This document shows, in pieces, positions 43,817 through 53,583 of a stretch of 64,000 nucleotides of DNA. Every line of letters starts with the position of its first letter. Within the stretch, counting starts at the first letter, position 1. The notes under the pieces were generated by a model. That model searched no databases. It was given only the letters and a program-made list of their open reading frames with translations, and had not been told where the DNA came from. A program made the translations under genes and the position numbers. This DNA comes from Oleiagrimonas sp. C23AA (GTDB taxonomy: Bacteria > Pseudomonadota > Gammaproteobacteria > Xanthomonadales > Rhodanobacteraceae), in the NCBI RefSeq assembly GCF_011759385.1, contig NZ_JAARLY010000001.1, positions 558,001 through 622,000 of the forward strand. The letters run 5' to 3'.

Positions 43817-44022
43817 GAAGTGACCTGACGAAACATGGCAAAAAGCCCGCCGAGCAGCAGCACGAACAGGGCGAAGTTGAACAGCGCCGGATGCCAAATC
43901 CAGCGATAGAAAGTCGTGCGCTGCAGCAGTGCTTGCACGCCGGATTTGAGCGCGTAGGCGGCCAGCATCAGGCACAGCAGGGTGGGTACGAAAACCCCGT
44001 AGATATCCAGTTCGGCGGGCAT
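43813..44022 (-). CDS. DUF1656 small membrane protein (AaeX-like)
   Basis: A 69-residue protein with two hydrophobic helices (VPTLLCLMLAAYAL and LFNFALFVLLLGGLFAMF), starting MPAELDIYGVFVP as in DUF1656/AaeX proteins. These are constantly found between FUSC pumps and their adaptors; their role is unknown. It begins three bases after the FUSC stop and overlaps the adaptor start by four bases, so it is clearly part of the efflux complex operon. Confidence 0.92.
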   Translation of the reverse strand: MPAELDIYGVFVPTLLCLMLAAYALKSGVQALLQRTTFYRWIWHPALFNFALFVLLLGGLFAMFRQVTS

Positions 44023-44025
44023 GGC

Positions 44026-46092
44026 TCAGGTCGCCTCAATGATGACCGCCGACGATGCGGCGCGTGGCGTGACCTGGGCGGATGCGGGGCTGCGAAACAG
44101 GGCCAGTCGCAGCCCGGCCAGTGCCTGCGCGGCGTATTCGGCCGCCGGCTCGTCCTGGCTGGACAGCCGCATTACCAGCGCGTCGGCCTGATCGGCCAAG
44201 TGCTCCGGGGCGGGCAGGGCATGATGTGAATCCACGCAGGCCTGAAAGTAGTCACCGACGGCATCGATCAGCTGGTCCAGCGCTTGCTGCGATGACGGCG
44301 TCAGAGCTTGCCGGTGCGAGCGTATGTCCAGCAGGCGCAACGCAATGCGCAGGTCGCGTACTGCGTCCAGCTGCGCCATGCGCTGCTCGCGCAGCGCTAC
44401 CTCGCGCGGGAACAGCTGGCAGGAGCGGTCCAGCAAACGCGACAAGGTACGCGCGGCATCTTGCTCGTTGGCATCACGTGCGATGCGCACCAGATCACGC
44501 CATGTACTGAGCGCCAGGCGCCGCGCCACCGCCGCTGTGCCGAAGGGTTTGGTCATGCCGGTCCAGGCCAGCAGCACCACCATGCCCAGCACCAGCGCGA
44601 GGCTGGCGTTGGCAAAGTGGGTGAAGTCGGCGCTGTAGGTCTGGCGCAGGCCGATGATGGTGACCGCCTGCACCGGAAAGATCACCGCCGCCAGCGCGTG
44701 GCGGGGGCTGCTGACCAGGGGACCGGTCACTAGCAACACCGGCGCCAGCACTGCCACCAGCCCCCAGAAGTGCTGCATGTAAGGCAACACCAGAAACAGG
44801 TACACCAGGGCCACCAGGGAACCGACCAGCGTCCAGATCAGGAAGCCTGTCTGTTGCGGACGCGGGTCATCGGCGGTGGCGAAAAAGCAAGCACAGACCG
44901 CGGCCATGATGACGGCGCCAGCGCCATACGGGTTGGCCGTGGCGATCCACAGCGAGCAAGTGAGAAAGGTGACCATGCCGGCGGACAAGGCACCCCAGGC
45001 CAGCAGGCCGTGGTCGTGGTAGAGCACGTTCTCGCTCAGCCGCGCGTTGCGATAACCAAGCGCGACCCGCTCATGGTCGGTGCCGCGCGCCGCGTAGGCC
45101 CGGTGCAAGGCGAGATTGTCCTGCCACAGATCGATGACTTCCTGCGCTCGCAGTACGGCGTTGCGCATCAGCACATGATCGATATTCGCGGCCGAGGCGG
45201 TGTCCAGCAGTTGGCTTGCGCGGGCGCGTAGGGCCTTGGCGCGATCCCCGTCACCGCGACTGCCCAGGTCCATCCACGCCAGCACTTCCTCAAGCAGCGC
45301 CAGCACCGGTGCCGCCTGTGTGGGTGCACGCCGGCGCAGCACCACCACTGGATCGTGCAGGGCCGCCGCCTGCGGGATCAGCAAGATGATGCGTAGCCGT
45401 AGCTGCTGGGCGTGAGCCACCTGCGTGCGCGATTCGGCGTCGTACGCCATTTGCCGGATCATCGCATCGAGCGCGGCCAGATCGCCGACCAGTCGCCGAC
45501 GCAGTTGCTGTGTGGCGTGATCGCTGACCTGCGGGGTGAACAACAAGCGCGTCCAGTGCCCGGCGTCATCCATCAATTGCGCCATGCGGGTGGCCAGCAG
45601 CGGACCCATGCGGCGCGGAAACACCACGGTGTTGACCACCGCGGCGCAGGTGATGCCGAGCACGATTTCCAGCGTGCGCGCCAGCGCGATATCCCATATG
45701 TGTGTGGGTTGCGTCACCGCCGGCATGGCAATGATCGGCAGCGTGTAGGCGCCCAGCATGAAGATGTAGCCACGTGGCGTGCGGTCGAGCATGGCCAAAT
45801 ACAGCAACACGCTGACCCATAGCGAGGTGGCGGCCGACATCAGTAGCGGATGATCGACCAGCACGGGAACCAGGGTGACCGCCCCGATGGCGCCGAAGGT
45901 GGTGCCCAGCGCGCGATACAGCGCCTTAGAACGCGTCGCGCCGGAGAGTGGATTGGCCACGATATAGACCGTGGTCACGCACCAGTACGGGTTGGGCAGG
46001 TCCAGCTTCAGCGCAATGAAAAAAGCCAGCATCGCCGAAGCGAACGCCTTGGCCGAGAACAGCCAGTTGCGCCAGTCGCGCAGGGCGTTCAT
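44026..46092 (-). CDS. FUSC family aromatic acid exporter (AaeB-like)
   Basis: A 688-residue inner-membrane pump. Two sets of about six membrane helices (residues 1-170 and about 355-500) are each followed by a cytoplasmic domain, the AaeB/FUSC layout. The N-terminal KLDLPNPYWCVTTVYIVANPLSG and repeat-like segment SLWIATANPYGAGAVIMAAV are typical. It would export aromatic carboxylic acids, such as hydroxybenzoates or hydroxycinnamates released from plant cell walls (inference). Its ATG at 46092 overlaps the MarR stop by four bases. Confidence 0.93.
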   Translation of the reverse strand: MNALRDWRNWLFSAKAFASAMLAFFIALKLDLPNPYWCVTTVYIVANPLSGATRSKALYRALGTTFGAIGAVTLVPVLVDHPLLMSAATSLWVSVLLYLAMLDRTPRGYIFMLGAYTLPIIAMPAVTQPTHIWDIALARTLEIVLGITCAAVVNTVVFPRRMGPLLATRMAQLMDDAGHWTRLLFTPQVSDHATQQLRRRLVGDLAALDAMIRQMAYDAESRTQVAHAQQLRLRIILLIPQAAALHDPVVVLRRRAPTQAAPVLALLEEVLAWMDLGSRGDGDRAKALRARASQLLDTASAANIDHVLMRNAVLRAQEVIDLWQDNLALHRAYAARGTDHERVALGYRNARLSENVLYHDHGLLAWGALSAGMVTFLTCSLWIATANPYGAGAVIMAAVCACFFATADDPRPQQTGFLIWTLVGSLVALVYLFLVLPYMQHFWGLVAVLAPVLLVTGPLVSSPRHALAAVIFPVQAVTIIGLRQTYSADFTHFANASLALVLGMVVLLAWTGMTKPFGTAAVARRLALSTWRDLVRIARDANEQDAARTLSRLLDRSCQLFPREVALREQRMAQLDAVRDLRIALRLLDIRSHRQALTPSSQQALDQLIDAVGDYFQACVDSHHALPAPEHLADQADALVMRLSSQDEPAAEYAAQALAGLRLALFRSPASAQVTPRAASSAVIIEAT

Positions 46093-46553
46093 GCCCCGGA
46101 CTCGTCGGCCGCCTCGGCAATGGCACGCGCCAGCGAGGCCTGCACGCGCGCGGCCGCCTGAAGGTCGGCCAGTGGCACATCGGCAAAGACGCGCTCGCGC
46201 AGATCGTCGAGGCGTTGCTCCAATTGCTTGGCCAGCGCTGTCCCGCTGGGTGTCAGCCACAGTGTGTTGGCGCGGCGATCGTGGTGATCCGGGCGTCGTT
46301 CGACAAGGCCCGCCTTGCACAGGCGATCGAGCAGCCGCACCAGGGTAGGGCCGACCACGCCGGCCGCGTCAGCCAGTTCCACCTGGTGCAGGCCGCCGCC
46401 GGAGCGGCCAATCAGGATCAGTGGGATCACGCCGCCGGTAGAGACATCGCAGTCGGCCAATTGGGTCTCGATCAGACGCTGCCAGTGACGGCCGGTCTGG
46501 GCCAGACTCGAGGACACCTGGGTGCGTAGTTGGGTCAGCTCGTCGCGCTTCAT
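46089..46553 (-). CDS. MarR family transcriptional regulator of the aromatic efflux operon
   Basis: A 154-residue winged-helix protein. VELADAAGVVGPTLVRLLDRLCKAGLVERRPDHHDRRANT spans the DNA-binding domain (about residues 58-96), with helical ends for dimerisation. It is the first gene of the operon marR-aaeB-DUF1656-aaeA-nodT, in which every junction overlaps or is within four bases. It should repress the operon from the palindrome just upstream and respond to an aromatic acid. Confidence 0.92.
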   Translation of the reverse strand: MKRDELTQLRTQVSSSLAQTGRHWQRLIETQLADCDVSTGGVIPLILIGRSGGGLHQVELADAAGVVGPTLVRLLDRLCKAGLVERRPDHHDRRANTLWLTPSGTALAKQLEQRLDDLRERVFADVPLADLQAAARVQASLARAIAEAADESGA

Positions 46554-46560
46554 GCCAATA

Positions 46561-46578
46561 ATGATAGCTGGCTATTAA
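46561..46578. promoter_or_regulatory. Probable MarR operator
   Basis: Core palindrome ATAGC-TG-GCTAT (46564-46575) with partly symmetric AT flanks, 11-22 bp upstream of the marR start. It lies between marR and the divergent Abhydrolase_10 gene, so both could be controlled. Confidence 0.5.
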
Positions 46579-46684
46579 TTGCTTAGGCAGGTATACCTTG
46601 GTCGAAGCGACAGGAGGTCGGGCCGTGCGACCCCATGTTGTGGCATGGTGAGTACTTTGCTGAGTGCTCGGGGCGGGAAACAAG

Positions 46685-48874
46685 GTGACCAAAAACCAGA
46701 AGATGCCGCGTGCCGGCGGTGTGGTCATGGGCGTGCTGATGGGCTTGATCGGCGCGCAGGCGCATGCAGCCGCCACCGCGCCCGGACAGATACGCAGTTT
46801 TCACATCGACGCGGTGCAACCGGCATTCGGCGGCAAGGTGCCGCCCGGCGCGAAGGGTGCCTACGAGGTGATTCGTGCCACCGTCACCGGCACGCTGGAT
46901 CCGTCGGCAGCGGCCAACGCTGGCATCGTCGACCTCAGGCATGCGCCGCGTGATTCGCAGGGGCAGGTGCGCTATCGCAGCAACGTGGTGGTGCTGCGCC
47001 CGGTGCATGCCGCTGACGCCTCTCGCGTGCTGATCTACGACGTGGCCAATCGCGGCGGGTTGCTCGGCAAGGGCACGTTTGTCGGTGGCGGCGCGCTGGT
47101 CGGGGGTGACCCGCCCGATGCGCGTTTTCCGTCGTGGCTGGCGCACGGCTACACCGTGGTCTGGAGCGGTTGGCAAGGCGACATTCCCCTGGCCAGCAAA
47201 GGCCTGCGCCTGGGCACCGATTTTCCGCTGGCGCAAATCAATGGGCGTGCCGAGACCGGCTTGAGCCGAGAGGAATACATCCCAGACAACGCCGGCGGTC
47301 CCGCCGATACCTTCCGACTTTCCTACGCACCGGCCAACAAGGTCGATCATGCGCATGTGCAATTCACCGCTCGTGACACCTGGCGTGACGCCAAGGGGCG
47401 CCAGACTTACGCCGCGCCCTCGGCGGCCGTGACGCAGTGGCACTACACCACGCTGGATGGCCAGCCCGCCGTGACCTTCACGCCACCGGCGAAAGTGCCC
47501 GGCGTGCACGGCCAGCCGGTGAAGCCCGATGCCGGCACCATCTACAGTTTCGTTTACAAGGCGCGTGGTTCGCGCGTGGATGGCATCGGCTTTGCCGCCG
47601 TGCGCGATCTGGTTCAGTTCCTGCGCCACGGTGCGCGCGATGGCGAGGGGCAGGCCAATCCGCTGGCCGATCTTCGCCGGGCGCATTGCGTGGTGGCGAC
47701 GTGCCCGGCGCATGCGTCGGACACGGTGGATATCGCGCTTGGCGTGGGCATCTCGCAATCGGGCCGCTTCCTGCGTGATTTCCTGTACCAAGGCTTCAAC
47801 AACACCGGCGACGGACAGCGCGTGTTCGATGGCCTGATGCCGATCATTGCCGGTGCACGTCGCACCTGGGTCAACACACGCTTTGCGCAGCCGGGGCGCT
47901 GGTCCAAGCAACATGAGGACCATTTCATGCGCGGCTTCCAGTTTCCGTTCGCCTACAACGTGATCACCGATCCGGTGAGTGGCCGTCGCGACGGCCTGCT
48001 GAAAGCCTGCCGCGCCAGTCAAACCTGCCCGAAGATCATGCAGGTCGATGGCAGTTTCGAGTGGTGGAATGGCGCCGGGTCGCTGGTCACCACCGATGGC
48101 GCCGGCCACGATCTTAGCCTGCCGGCCAATGTGCGCTATTACATGGTGCCGGGTACGGGTCATGGTGGTGGGCCGGGCGTGCAGGGTGGGCTGGTCGCCG
48201 GGTCGCATCCACCCGCGTGCCTTTATCCCGATTCACCGATCAGCGAGGAGCCGTTCGATCGGGCTTTGTTCGCGCGATTGGTCGATTGGGTGAAAGATGG
48301 CCGTGTGCCGCCCGCGTCGCAGTATCCCGAGGCGTCTGACGGCACCGCTGTCGCACCCGATGCGGTGGGCTTCCCGTCGCTAAGCGATGCGCAAGTCGCA
48401 GGCCCCAAGGGCGCGGCCGTGCCGCTCTCGGTGGCGTTTACGGGCGTGCACAACCAAGTGTTCGTGACGCACTATCAGCACGCCGTGCCGCAGGTGAGCC
48501 TGCACCAGCGTTATCGGGTGCTGGAGCCGGCGGTCAATGCCACTGGCAACGAGCGCGCCGGTATCGCCACGCCCGGTGTGACGGTGCCGCTGGCCAGCTA
48601 TACCGGATGGAACCTGCGTGCGCCCGGTCATGCCGCTGGCGAGCTGTGCGGCATGCACGGTGCCACCTTGCCGCTGGCGCGCGATGCGGCCATGCACAGC
48701 GCGAGTGATCCGCGACCGGCGCTGTCGCAGCTGTATGCCACACGTGCCGATTATCAGCGCAAGGTCGATAGCGCCGTCGATGCGCTGGTCAAGGGCGGTT
48801 ATCTGCTGCCTGCCGATGCTCGCGCCATCTACAGGGCCCGCGCCAGGCAGGTATCGAAGAAGTTGCTGCCGTAA
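46685..48874 (+). CDS. Exported alpha/beta hydrolase domain protein (Abhydrolase_10, PF20091-like)
   Basis: About 729 residues with a signal peptide (GVVMGVLMGLIGAQAHAAA). DVANRGGLLGKG, WSGWQGDI, and GISQSGRFLRDFLYQGFN, whose GxSxSGR is the likely nucleophile region, are hallmarks of this poorly described hydrolase family. PGTGHGGGPG and a C-terminal helical part follow. A GTG at 46685 with GGGA upstream gives a good signal peptide. TTG 46664 and the later Met are alternatives. Divergent from the MarR-aromatic efflux operon, so an ester of an aromatic acid is an attractive but unproved substrate. Confidence 0.8.
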   Translation: MTKNQKMPRAGGVVMGVLMGLIGAQAHAAATAPGQIRSFHIDAVQPAFGGKVPPGAKGAYEVIRATVTGTLDPSAAANAGIVDLRHAPRDSQGQVRYRSNVVVLRPVHAADASRVLIYDVANRGGLLGKGTFVGGGALVGGDPPDARFPSWLAHGYTVVWSGWQGDIPLASKGLRLGTDFPLAQINGRAETGLSREEYIPDNAGGPADTFRLSYAPANKVDHAHVQFTARDTWRDAKGRQTYAAPSAAVTQWHYTTLDGQPAVTFTPPAKVPGVHGQPVKPDAGTIYSFVYKARGSRVDGIGFAAVRDLVQFLRHGARDGEGQANPLADLRRAHCVVATCPAHASDTVDIALGVGISQSGRFLRDFLYQGFNNTGDGQRVFDGLMPIIAGARRTWVNTRFAQPGRWSKQHEDHFMRGFQFPFAYNVITDPVSGRRDGLLKACRASQTCPKIMQVDGSFEWWNGAGSLVTTDGAGHDLSLPANVRYYMVPGTGHGGGPGVQGGLVAGSHPPACLYPDSPISEEPFDRALFARLVDWVKDGRVPPASQYPEASDGTAVAPDAVGFPSLSDAQVAGPKGAAVPLSVAFTGVHNQVFVTHYQHAVPQVSLHQRYRVLEPAVNATGNERAGIATPGVTVPLASYTGWNLRAPGHAAGELCGMHGATLPLARDAAMHSASDPRPALSQLYATRADYQRKVDSAVDALVKGGYLLPADARAIYRARARQVSKKLLP

Positions 48875-48886
48875 CAGCGCAAAGCA

Positions 48887-48913
48887 AGCGGCCCGCCGTC
48901 TTGGTGGGCCGCT
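48887..48913. terminator. Bidirectional GC-rich terminator hairpin
   Basis: AGCGGCCCGCC (48887-48897) pairs with GGTGGGCCGCT (48903-48913), 11 bp with one G-U and a 5-nt loop, between two convergent genes. There is no strong T-run on either side. Confidence 0.6.
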
Positions 48914-48921
48914 CGGGCCGT

Positions 48922-49683
48922 TTACGACTTGAGCTTGTAGCCAGTGCGGAAAATCCACCAGATGGTGCCAAGGCATACCGCCAGGAAGCCAAGAATGGCC
49001 ACCAGGCTGATCGCGATATTGACGTCGGCGATACCGTAGAAGCTCCAGCGAAAGCCGCTGATCAGATACACCACCGGATTCAACAAGGTGATCTTCTGCC
49101 AGATCGGCGGCAGCATGTGGATGGAGTAGAAGCTGCCGCCCAGGAAGGTCAGCGGGGTGATCACCAGCAGCGGCACCACCTGCAGTTTCTCGAAGTTGTC
49201 CGCCCAGATGCCGATGATGAAACCAAGCAGGCTGAAGGTGATGCAGGTCAGCAGCAGAAAGGCCACCATCACCAGCGGGTGCTCGATACCGTAATCGACG
49301 AACAGGCGCGCCGTGGCCAGGATGATCAGGCCGACGATGACCGACTTGCTGGCCGCCGCGCCGACATAACCGGCAACAATTTCCAGGAACGACACCGGCG
49401 CCGAATGCACTTCGTAGATGGTGCCGGTGAACTTGGGAAAGTAGATGCCGAACGAGGCGTTGGACACGCTCTGCATCAGCAGCGAGAGCATGATCAGGCC
49501 GGGCACGATGAAGGCGCCGAAGCTGACCCCGTCGATGGCGGTGATGTGCGAGCCCATGGCCGCGCCGAACACCACGAAATACAGCGAAGTCGAAATCACC
49601 GGCGAGGCGATCGACTGCATCAGCGTGCGCCAGGTGCGGGCCATTTCAAACAGGTAGATGGCGCGGATGGCATACAGATTCAT
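48922..49683 (-). CDS. ABC-2 type transporter permease (YadH-like)
   Basis: A 253-residue protein with six hydrophobic segments. [32 protein letters not shown] at the start and [20 protein letters not shown] are typical ABC-2 permease blocks, closest to E. coli YadH. It pairs with the ATPase encoded directly upstream, whose stop overlaps its ATG by four bases. The pair forms an exporter of unknown substrate. Confidence 0.92.
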   Translation of the reverse strand: MNLYAIRAIYLFEMARTWRTLMQSIASPVISTSLYFVVFGAAMGSHITAIDGVSFGAFIVPGLIMLSLLMQSVSNASFGIYFPKFTGTIYEVHSAPVSFLEIVAGYVGAAASKSVIVGLIILATARLFVDYGIEHPLVMVAFLLLTCITFSLLGFIIGIWADNFEKLQVVPLLVITPLTFLGGSFYSIHMLPPIWQKITLLNPVVYLISGFRWSFYGIADVNIAISLVAILGFLAVCLGTIWWIFRTGYKLKS

Positions 49684-50639
49684 GCGCGCTTCTCCTGCAC
49701 CAGATCCACGAAGATTTCTTCCAGGCTGTTCTGCTTGGTGCGCAGATCACGAAGGTGCAGCCCGGCCGCGCTGATCGCCGCGAGCAGGCCGGTGATCCCG
49801 GTGTGATCCGATTGCGTATCGTAGGTGTAGGTCAGCTCGCTGCCGTCGGCTTCAAGTTCCAGCGCATAACCCGATAGTGCCTCCGGGATGGCCTGGATCG
49901 GTTCCTGCAGCTGCACCGTGAGCGACTTCTTGCCCAACTTGTGCATCAGTGCCGAGGTCTGTTCGACGAGCATGATCTGCCCCTTGTTGATCACGCCGAC
50001 GCGGTCGGCCATTTCCTCGGCTTCCTCGATGTAGTGCGTGGTCAGGATGATGGTGACGCCGTTGTCGCGAAGGCGGCTGACCAGTTGCCACATGTCGCGG
50101 CGCAACGACACGTCGACACCGGCGGTGGGTTCGTCCAGGAACAGCACGGTCGGTTCGTGCGAGAGCGCCTTGGCGATCATCACGCGCCGCTTCATGCCGC
50201 CGGACAGCTCCAGCATCTTGTTGTCGCGTTTTTCCCACAGCGAGAGATCGCGCAGGATCTGTTCGATGTAGGCCGGATGCTTGGGCAGGCCGAACAGGCC
50301 GCGGCTGAAGTTCACTGTGTCCCACACCGTTTCGAAGGCATCGGTGGTCAGCTCCTGCGGCACCAAGCCAATGCGCTTGCGCGTGGCGCGGTACTCGCGC
50401 ACCACGTCAAAGCCGTCGACCCGGATGTGGCCGACACCCGGATTGACCAGGCCGCAGATGATGCCGATCAGCGTGGTCTTCCCTGCGCCGTTGGGGCCGA
50501 GCAGGGCGAAAATTTCGCCACTGCGGATGGAAAGATTCACATCCTTGAGCGCCTGGTGGCCCGATGCATAGACCTTGCTCAGGCCGCTGACTTCAACGGC
50601 GGGTGTAGCGCTGTCGGCTGCCTTCGTGCTTGTGCTCAT
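49680..50639 (-). CDS. ABC transporter ATPase (YadG-like)
   Basis: A 319-residue ATPase with Walker [10 protein letters not shown] (residues 48-56), Q-loop in RIGLVPQEL, signature LSGGMKRR (about 145) and Walker [13 protein letters not shown] (about 163-174), plus the switch His in [14 protein letters not shown]. The C-terminal extension is that of DrrA/YadG-type exporters. It overlaps both neighbours by four bases: the SGNH-like gene upstream and the permease downstream. The three genes are thus one translation unit. Confidence 0.94.
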   Translation of the reverse strand: MSTSTKAADSATPAVEVSGLSKVYASGHQALKDVNLSIRSGEIFALLGPNGAGKTTLIGIICGLVNPGVGHIRVDGFDVVREYRATRKRIGLVPQELTTDAFETVWDTVNFSRGLFGLPKHPAYIEQILRDLSLWEKRDNKMLELSGGMKRRVMIAKALSHEPTVLFLDEPTAGVDVSLRRDMWQLVSRLRDNGVTIILTTHYIEEAEEMADRVGVINKGQIMLVEQTSALMHKLGKKSLTVQLQEPIQAIPEALSGYALELEADGSELTYTYDTQSDHTGITGLLAAISAAGLHLRDLRTKQNSLEEIFVDLVQEKRA

Positions 50640-51535
50640 GGTGTGGCCTTCAGCTGCTGCCAGGCCACGTTCTGCAGTGCGGCAGCCTGCTCAGGAGACA
50701 AGCCCAATTCCTGCGCGGCCTTCTCGCCACGACCCAGACTGCGCGGGTCCTTGCCGGTGATGGCGCCGAAGTCGACCAGGGAGTCCAGGTAATAGCCATA
50801 CACGCTGGCGTGGTAGTGATCGAACGACCACAGATCCACCTGTCCGTAGCGGGTGCCATCGTACGGATCGGGATCGGCCACCTTCATGGCGATGGCACGA
50901 TTGAAGGCCAGGCCGACCGGCAGCACGTCGTCGATCTGCGGGTTGTGCGAAGCCACCGCGTGATACGCCTTGTAAAGGTCGCGGGCCATCGCGGTGATCG
51001 GCTGGCCGTACCAGTGGCCACTCTTCTTGTAGGTCTGGTCCGGGCGCGACCAGGTGGCCAGCAAATGCACTTTCACGCCAGGGTTCTTGGCGTGGAACAT
51101 CGCCGCCAGCTTGCCGGCGTAGATGCGAAAGTCGGTCGGATCACCCGGCTTGGTCGGGCTCAGCGTGCTGTATTCCTGCATCACCACCTGATCCCAGACC
51201 TGGTCCAGGCGCTTGGCGCGGTGGGTGTAGTGAAATTTCAGCGTTTGCCCGGCGTCGGTTTCCAGGCTGACGTTGTAATCAAGGCCGGCTTCCTGGGTGA
51301 AGCGCTTGAACAGTGCCGGCACGCCGCCGACACCATCGCCGTTGAGGTCGTGCACCGTGTTGGCGCGGTAATGCCACACCGGCGAATTGGCGCCGAAGGT
51401 GAAGCTGTTGCCGATGAAAACGATGCGTTGCGGCGAAGCGGCTACGGCGGGCAGTGCGAGGCAGGCCAGGGCGGCAGCGGCGAGCCAGCGAAAGGGACGC
51501 AAGCGGGAAGGGATTCGGGACATGGGCACGGACAT
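50636..51535 (-). CDS. Exported SGNH-like hydrolase, unknown substrate
   Basis: A 299-residue protein with a signal peptide ([18 protein letters not shown]). [13 protein letters not shown] is an SGNH block I-like motif with Asn in place of the usual Asp before the Ser. [10 protein letters not shown] could be block III-like, and [14 protein letters not shown] supplies Asp and His near the C-terminus. It is probably a periplasmic esterase. The start is uncertain (ATG 51535 or 51523, no clear ribosome site). Its stop overlaps the ABC ATPase start, which ties it to the export system. Confidence 0.72.
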   Translation of the reverse strand: MSVPMSRIPSRLRPFRWLAAAALACLALPAVAASPQRIVFIGNSFTFGANSPVWHYRANTVHDLNGDGVGGVPALFKRFTQEAGLDYNVSLETDAGQTLKFHYTHRAKRLDQVWDQVVMQEYSTLSPTKPGDPTDFRIYAGKLAAMFHAKNPGVKVHLLATWSRPDQTYKKSGHWYGQPITAMARDLYKAYHAVASHNPQIDDVLPVGLAFNRAIAMKVADPDPYDGTRYGQVDLWSFDHYHASVYGYYLDSLVDFGAITGKDPRSLGRGEKAAQELGLSPEQAAALQNVAWQQLKATP

Positions 51536-51736
51536 CGGTGCGGTGGCGAAGCGTCCATCCTAGCCCCAGCCGTGGACAACGCGAAGCGCCAAAAGGGCCA
51601 TGGGCGTGCGTCGCGGCGAACGCTGCGTTCGCTCGCCGGTTGGTTCCGCTGCAGCTTGTGCGTCCTAGCATGGGGGTAGGGCGCCGCCCGGTGGCGCCGC
51701 TAACGCCGTTTCCATTTCCGCAGGAGGCAAGTCGCG

Positions 51737-52339
51737 ATGAGCAAGGTACTGGTTCTGTACTACAGCACGTGGGGTCACGTCGAAACCATGGCCGAGGCCG
51801 TGGCCAAGGGCGCGCGTTCGGTCGAAGGCACTAAGGTCACCATCAAACGGGTGCCCGAAACCATGCCCGAGGAAACCATCAAGGCCATCCACGCCAAGAC
51901 CGACCAGGCCGCCCCCGTGGCCAAGCCGGAGGAACTGGCCGACTACGATGCGATCATCTTTGGCACGCCCACGCGCTTTGGCAACATGTGCGGGCAGATG
52001 CGCAACTTCCTGGACCAGACCGGTGCGCTGTGGGCCGAGGGCAAGCTGATCGGCAAGGTGGGCAGCGTATTCGTCAGCACCGCCTCGCAGCACGGCGGCC
52101 AGGAAACCACTGCGACCTCGTTCCACAACACGCTGCTGCACCACGGCATGGTGATCGTCGGTGTGCCCTACAGCTGCCAGGCCCTGGTAACCATGGATGA
52201 AGTGAGCGGCGGTACGCCGTATGGCGCCAGCACGCTGGCGGCGGGCGATGGCAGTCGTCAGCCCAGTCAGAACGAACTGGATATCGCCCAGTTCCAGGGC
52301 AAGCATGTGGCTGAGATCAGCCGTCGCATGGCCGGCTGA
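51737..52339 (+). CDS. wrbA: NAD(P)H:quinone oxidoreductase WrbA
   Basis: A 200-residue flavodoxin-like protein. [19 protein letters not shown] is the FMN phosphate loop, [21 protein letters not shown] and [12 protein letters not shown] are WrbA-specific blocks, and [20 protein letters not shown] closes the fold. It reduces quinones by two electrons in the cytosol, so limiting semiquinone formation. The ATG has AGGAGG nine bases upstream. It fits the redox/aromatic stress theme of the surrounding operons. Confidence 0.96.
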   Translation: MSKVLVLYYSTWGHVETMAEAVAKGARSVEGTKVTIKRVPETMPEETIKAIHAKTDQAAPVAKPEELADYDAIIFGTPTRFGNMCGQMRNFLDQTGALWAEGKLIGKVGSVFVSTASQHGGQETTATSFHNTLLHHGMVIVGVPYSCQALVTMDEVSGGTPYGASTLAAGDGSRQPSQNELDIAQFQGKHVAEISRRMAG

Positions 52340-52344
52340 ACCGG

Positions 52345-53583
52345 TTAGTGCTGCGCCGCGCCGGTGGCCTGTTGTCCGGCCCCGGTGCGGCGCAGGTGGC
52401 GCAGGGCCACGCCTGCTGCGAGCACACCGGCGCTGGCGCCCACACCCATGGCCCAGCGTGGCCCCAGGTGATCGGCAATCCAGCCGACGATGGGCGCGCC
52501 GATCGGTGTGCCACCCATGGCGATGGCGATACGCAGCGCCATCACGCGTCCACGCATGGCCGGTTCCGTACTCAGCTGCATCAGGCTGTTGGTGGAGGTG
52601 CCGAAGGTAAGCGCCGACAATCCGGTCAGCACCAGGGCAGCGGCGAACAGCCACTCATCCGGGGATATCGCCGCCAGCGCGCAGCCAATGCCAAACACCA
52701 GCGATGCGATGCACAGCAGGCGCATGGTCGGATGATCGCGCCGCGCCGCCAGCAGGGCGCCACTGACCGAGCCGATGGCCAGTGCCGAGGTGAGCAGGCC
52801 GTATTGGCCGGCGCCGCCGTGGAATACGGTCACCGACATGGTGGAAATGTAGATCGGGAAGTTGAAGCCCAGCGTGCCGATCAGGAACAGCATCACCAGC
52901 GTGGTCTTCAGATCGGCACGCTTCCACACGTAGCGAAAGCCTTCGGTCAGGCCGCCGCTCTTGCGCGCCGCGCGGTGCCCGGTGTGCAGCTCATCCACAC
53001 GCAGCAGGAACAGCGAGCCGAGCACGGCGGCGAACGACACCGCGTTGATCAGGAACACCCAGCCGGTACCCACCGCGGCGATCAACAGACCGGCGACGGC
53101 TGGCCCGATCATGCGCGCGGCATTGAATGAGGTGGAATTGAGCGCTACCGCATTGGACAGCTGCTGCTCGCCAACCAGTTCGTTGACGAAGGTCTGCCGC
53201 GCCGGCGCATCGAATGCGGTGACGCAGCCCAGCCCGAGGGCAAAACCGTACACCTGCCACAGGTTGACCACGCCCGTCACAGTGACCAGACCCAGCCCCA
53301 GTGCGAGCAGGCCAAGCAGCCCCTGGGTCAGCATCAGCAGCTTTCGCCGGTCGAAGTGATCGGCGGCATAACCGGTGAACGGCAGCAGCAGCAACTGCGG
53401 TCCAAATTGCAGCGCCATGGTCACGCCCACGGCGCTGGCGTTGTGCTGGGTCAGTACGGTGAGCACCAGCCAGTCCTGGGCCACGCGTTGCATCCAGGTG
53501 CCAATGTTGGACACCAGCGCGCCGCCGGCCCAGACCCGGTAGTTGTAATTGCCCAGCGAGCGGAACATGCCATTGGACTTCAT
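52345..53583 (-). CDS. MFS transporter, MFS_3/EntS-like
   Basis: A 412-residue inner-membrane protein with about 12 hydrophobic segments. NYNYRVWAGGALVSNIGTWM, QDWLVLTVLT and FAPARQTFV-like FDAPARQTFVNELVG identify the MFS_3 group (PF05977), which includes enterobactin exporter EntS and many drug exporters. Its ATG overlaps the stop of the small membrane protein gene by four bases. It ends the MarR-isochorismatase operon and stops five bases from the convergent wrbA stop. Confidence 0.92.
   Translation of the reverse strand: MKSNGMFRSLGNYNYRVWAGGALVSNIGTWMQRVAQDWLVLTVLTQHNASAVGVTMALQFGPQLLLLPFTGYAADHFDRRKLLMLTQGLLGLLALGLGLVTVTGVVNLWQVYGFALGLGCVTAFDAPARQTFVNELVGEQQLSNAVALNSTSFNAARMIGPAVAGLLIAAVGTGWVFLINAVSFAAVLGSLFLLRVDELHTGHRAARKSGGLTEGFRYVWKRADLKTTLVMLFLIGTLGFNFPIYISTMSVTVFHGGAGQYGLLTSALAIGSVSGALLAARRDHPTMRLLCIASLVFGIGCALAAISPDEWLFAAALVLTGLSALTFGTSTNSLMQLSTEPAMRGRVMALRIAIAMGGTPIGAPIVGWIADHLGPRWAMGVGASAGVLAAGVALRHLRRTGAGQQATGAAQH

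Noticed and set aside
46583-48208. 541-codon open frame on the minus strand
   Set aside because: Antisense to the Abhydrolase_10 gene and lacks protein-like pattern.
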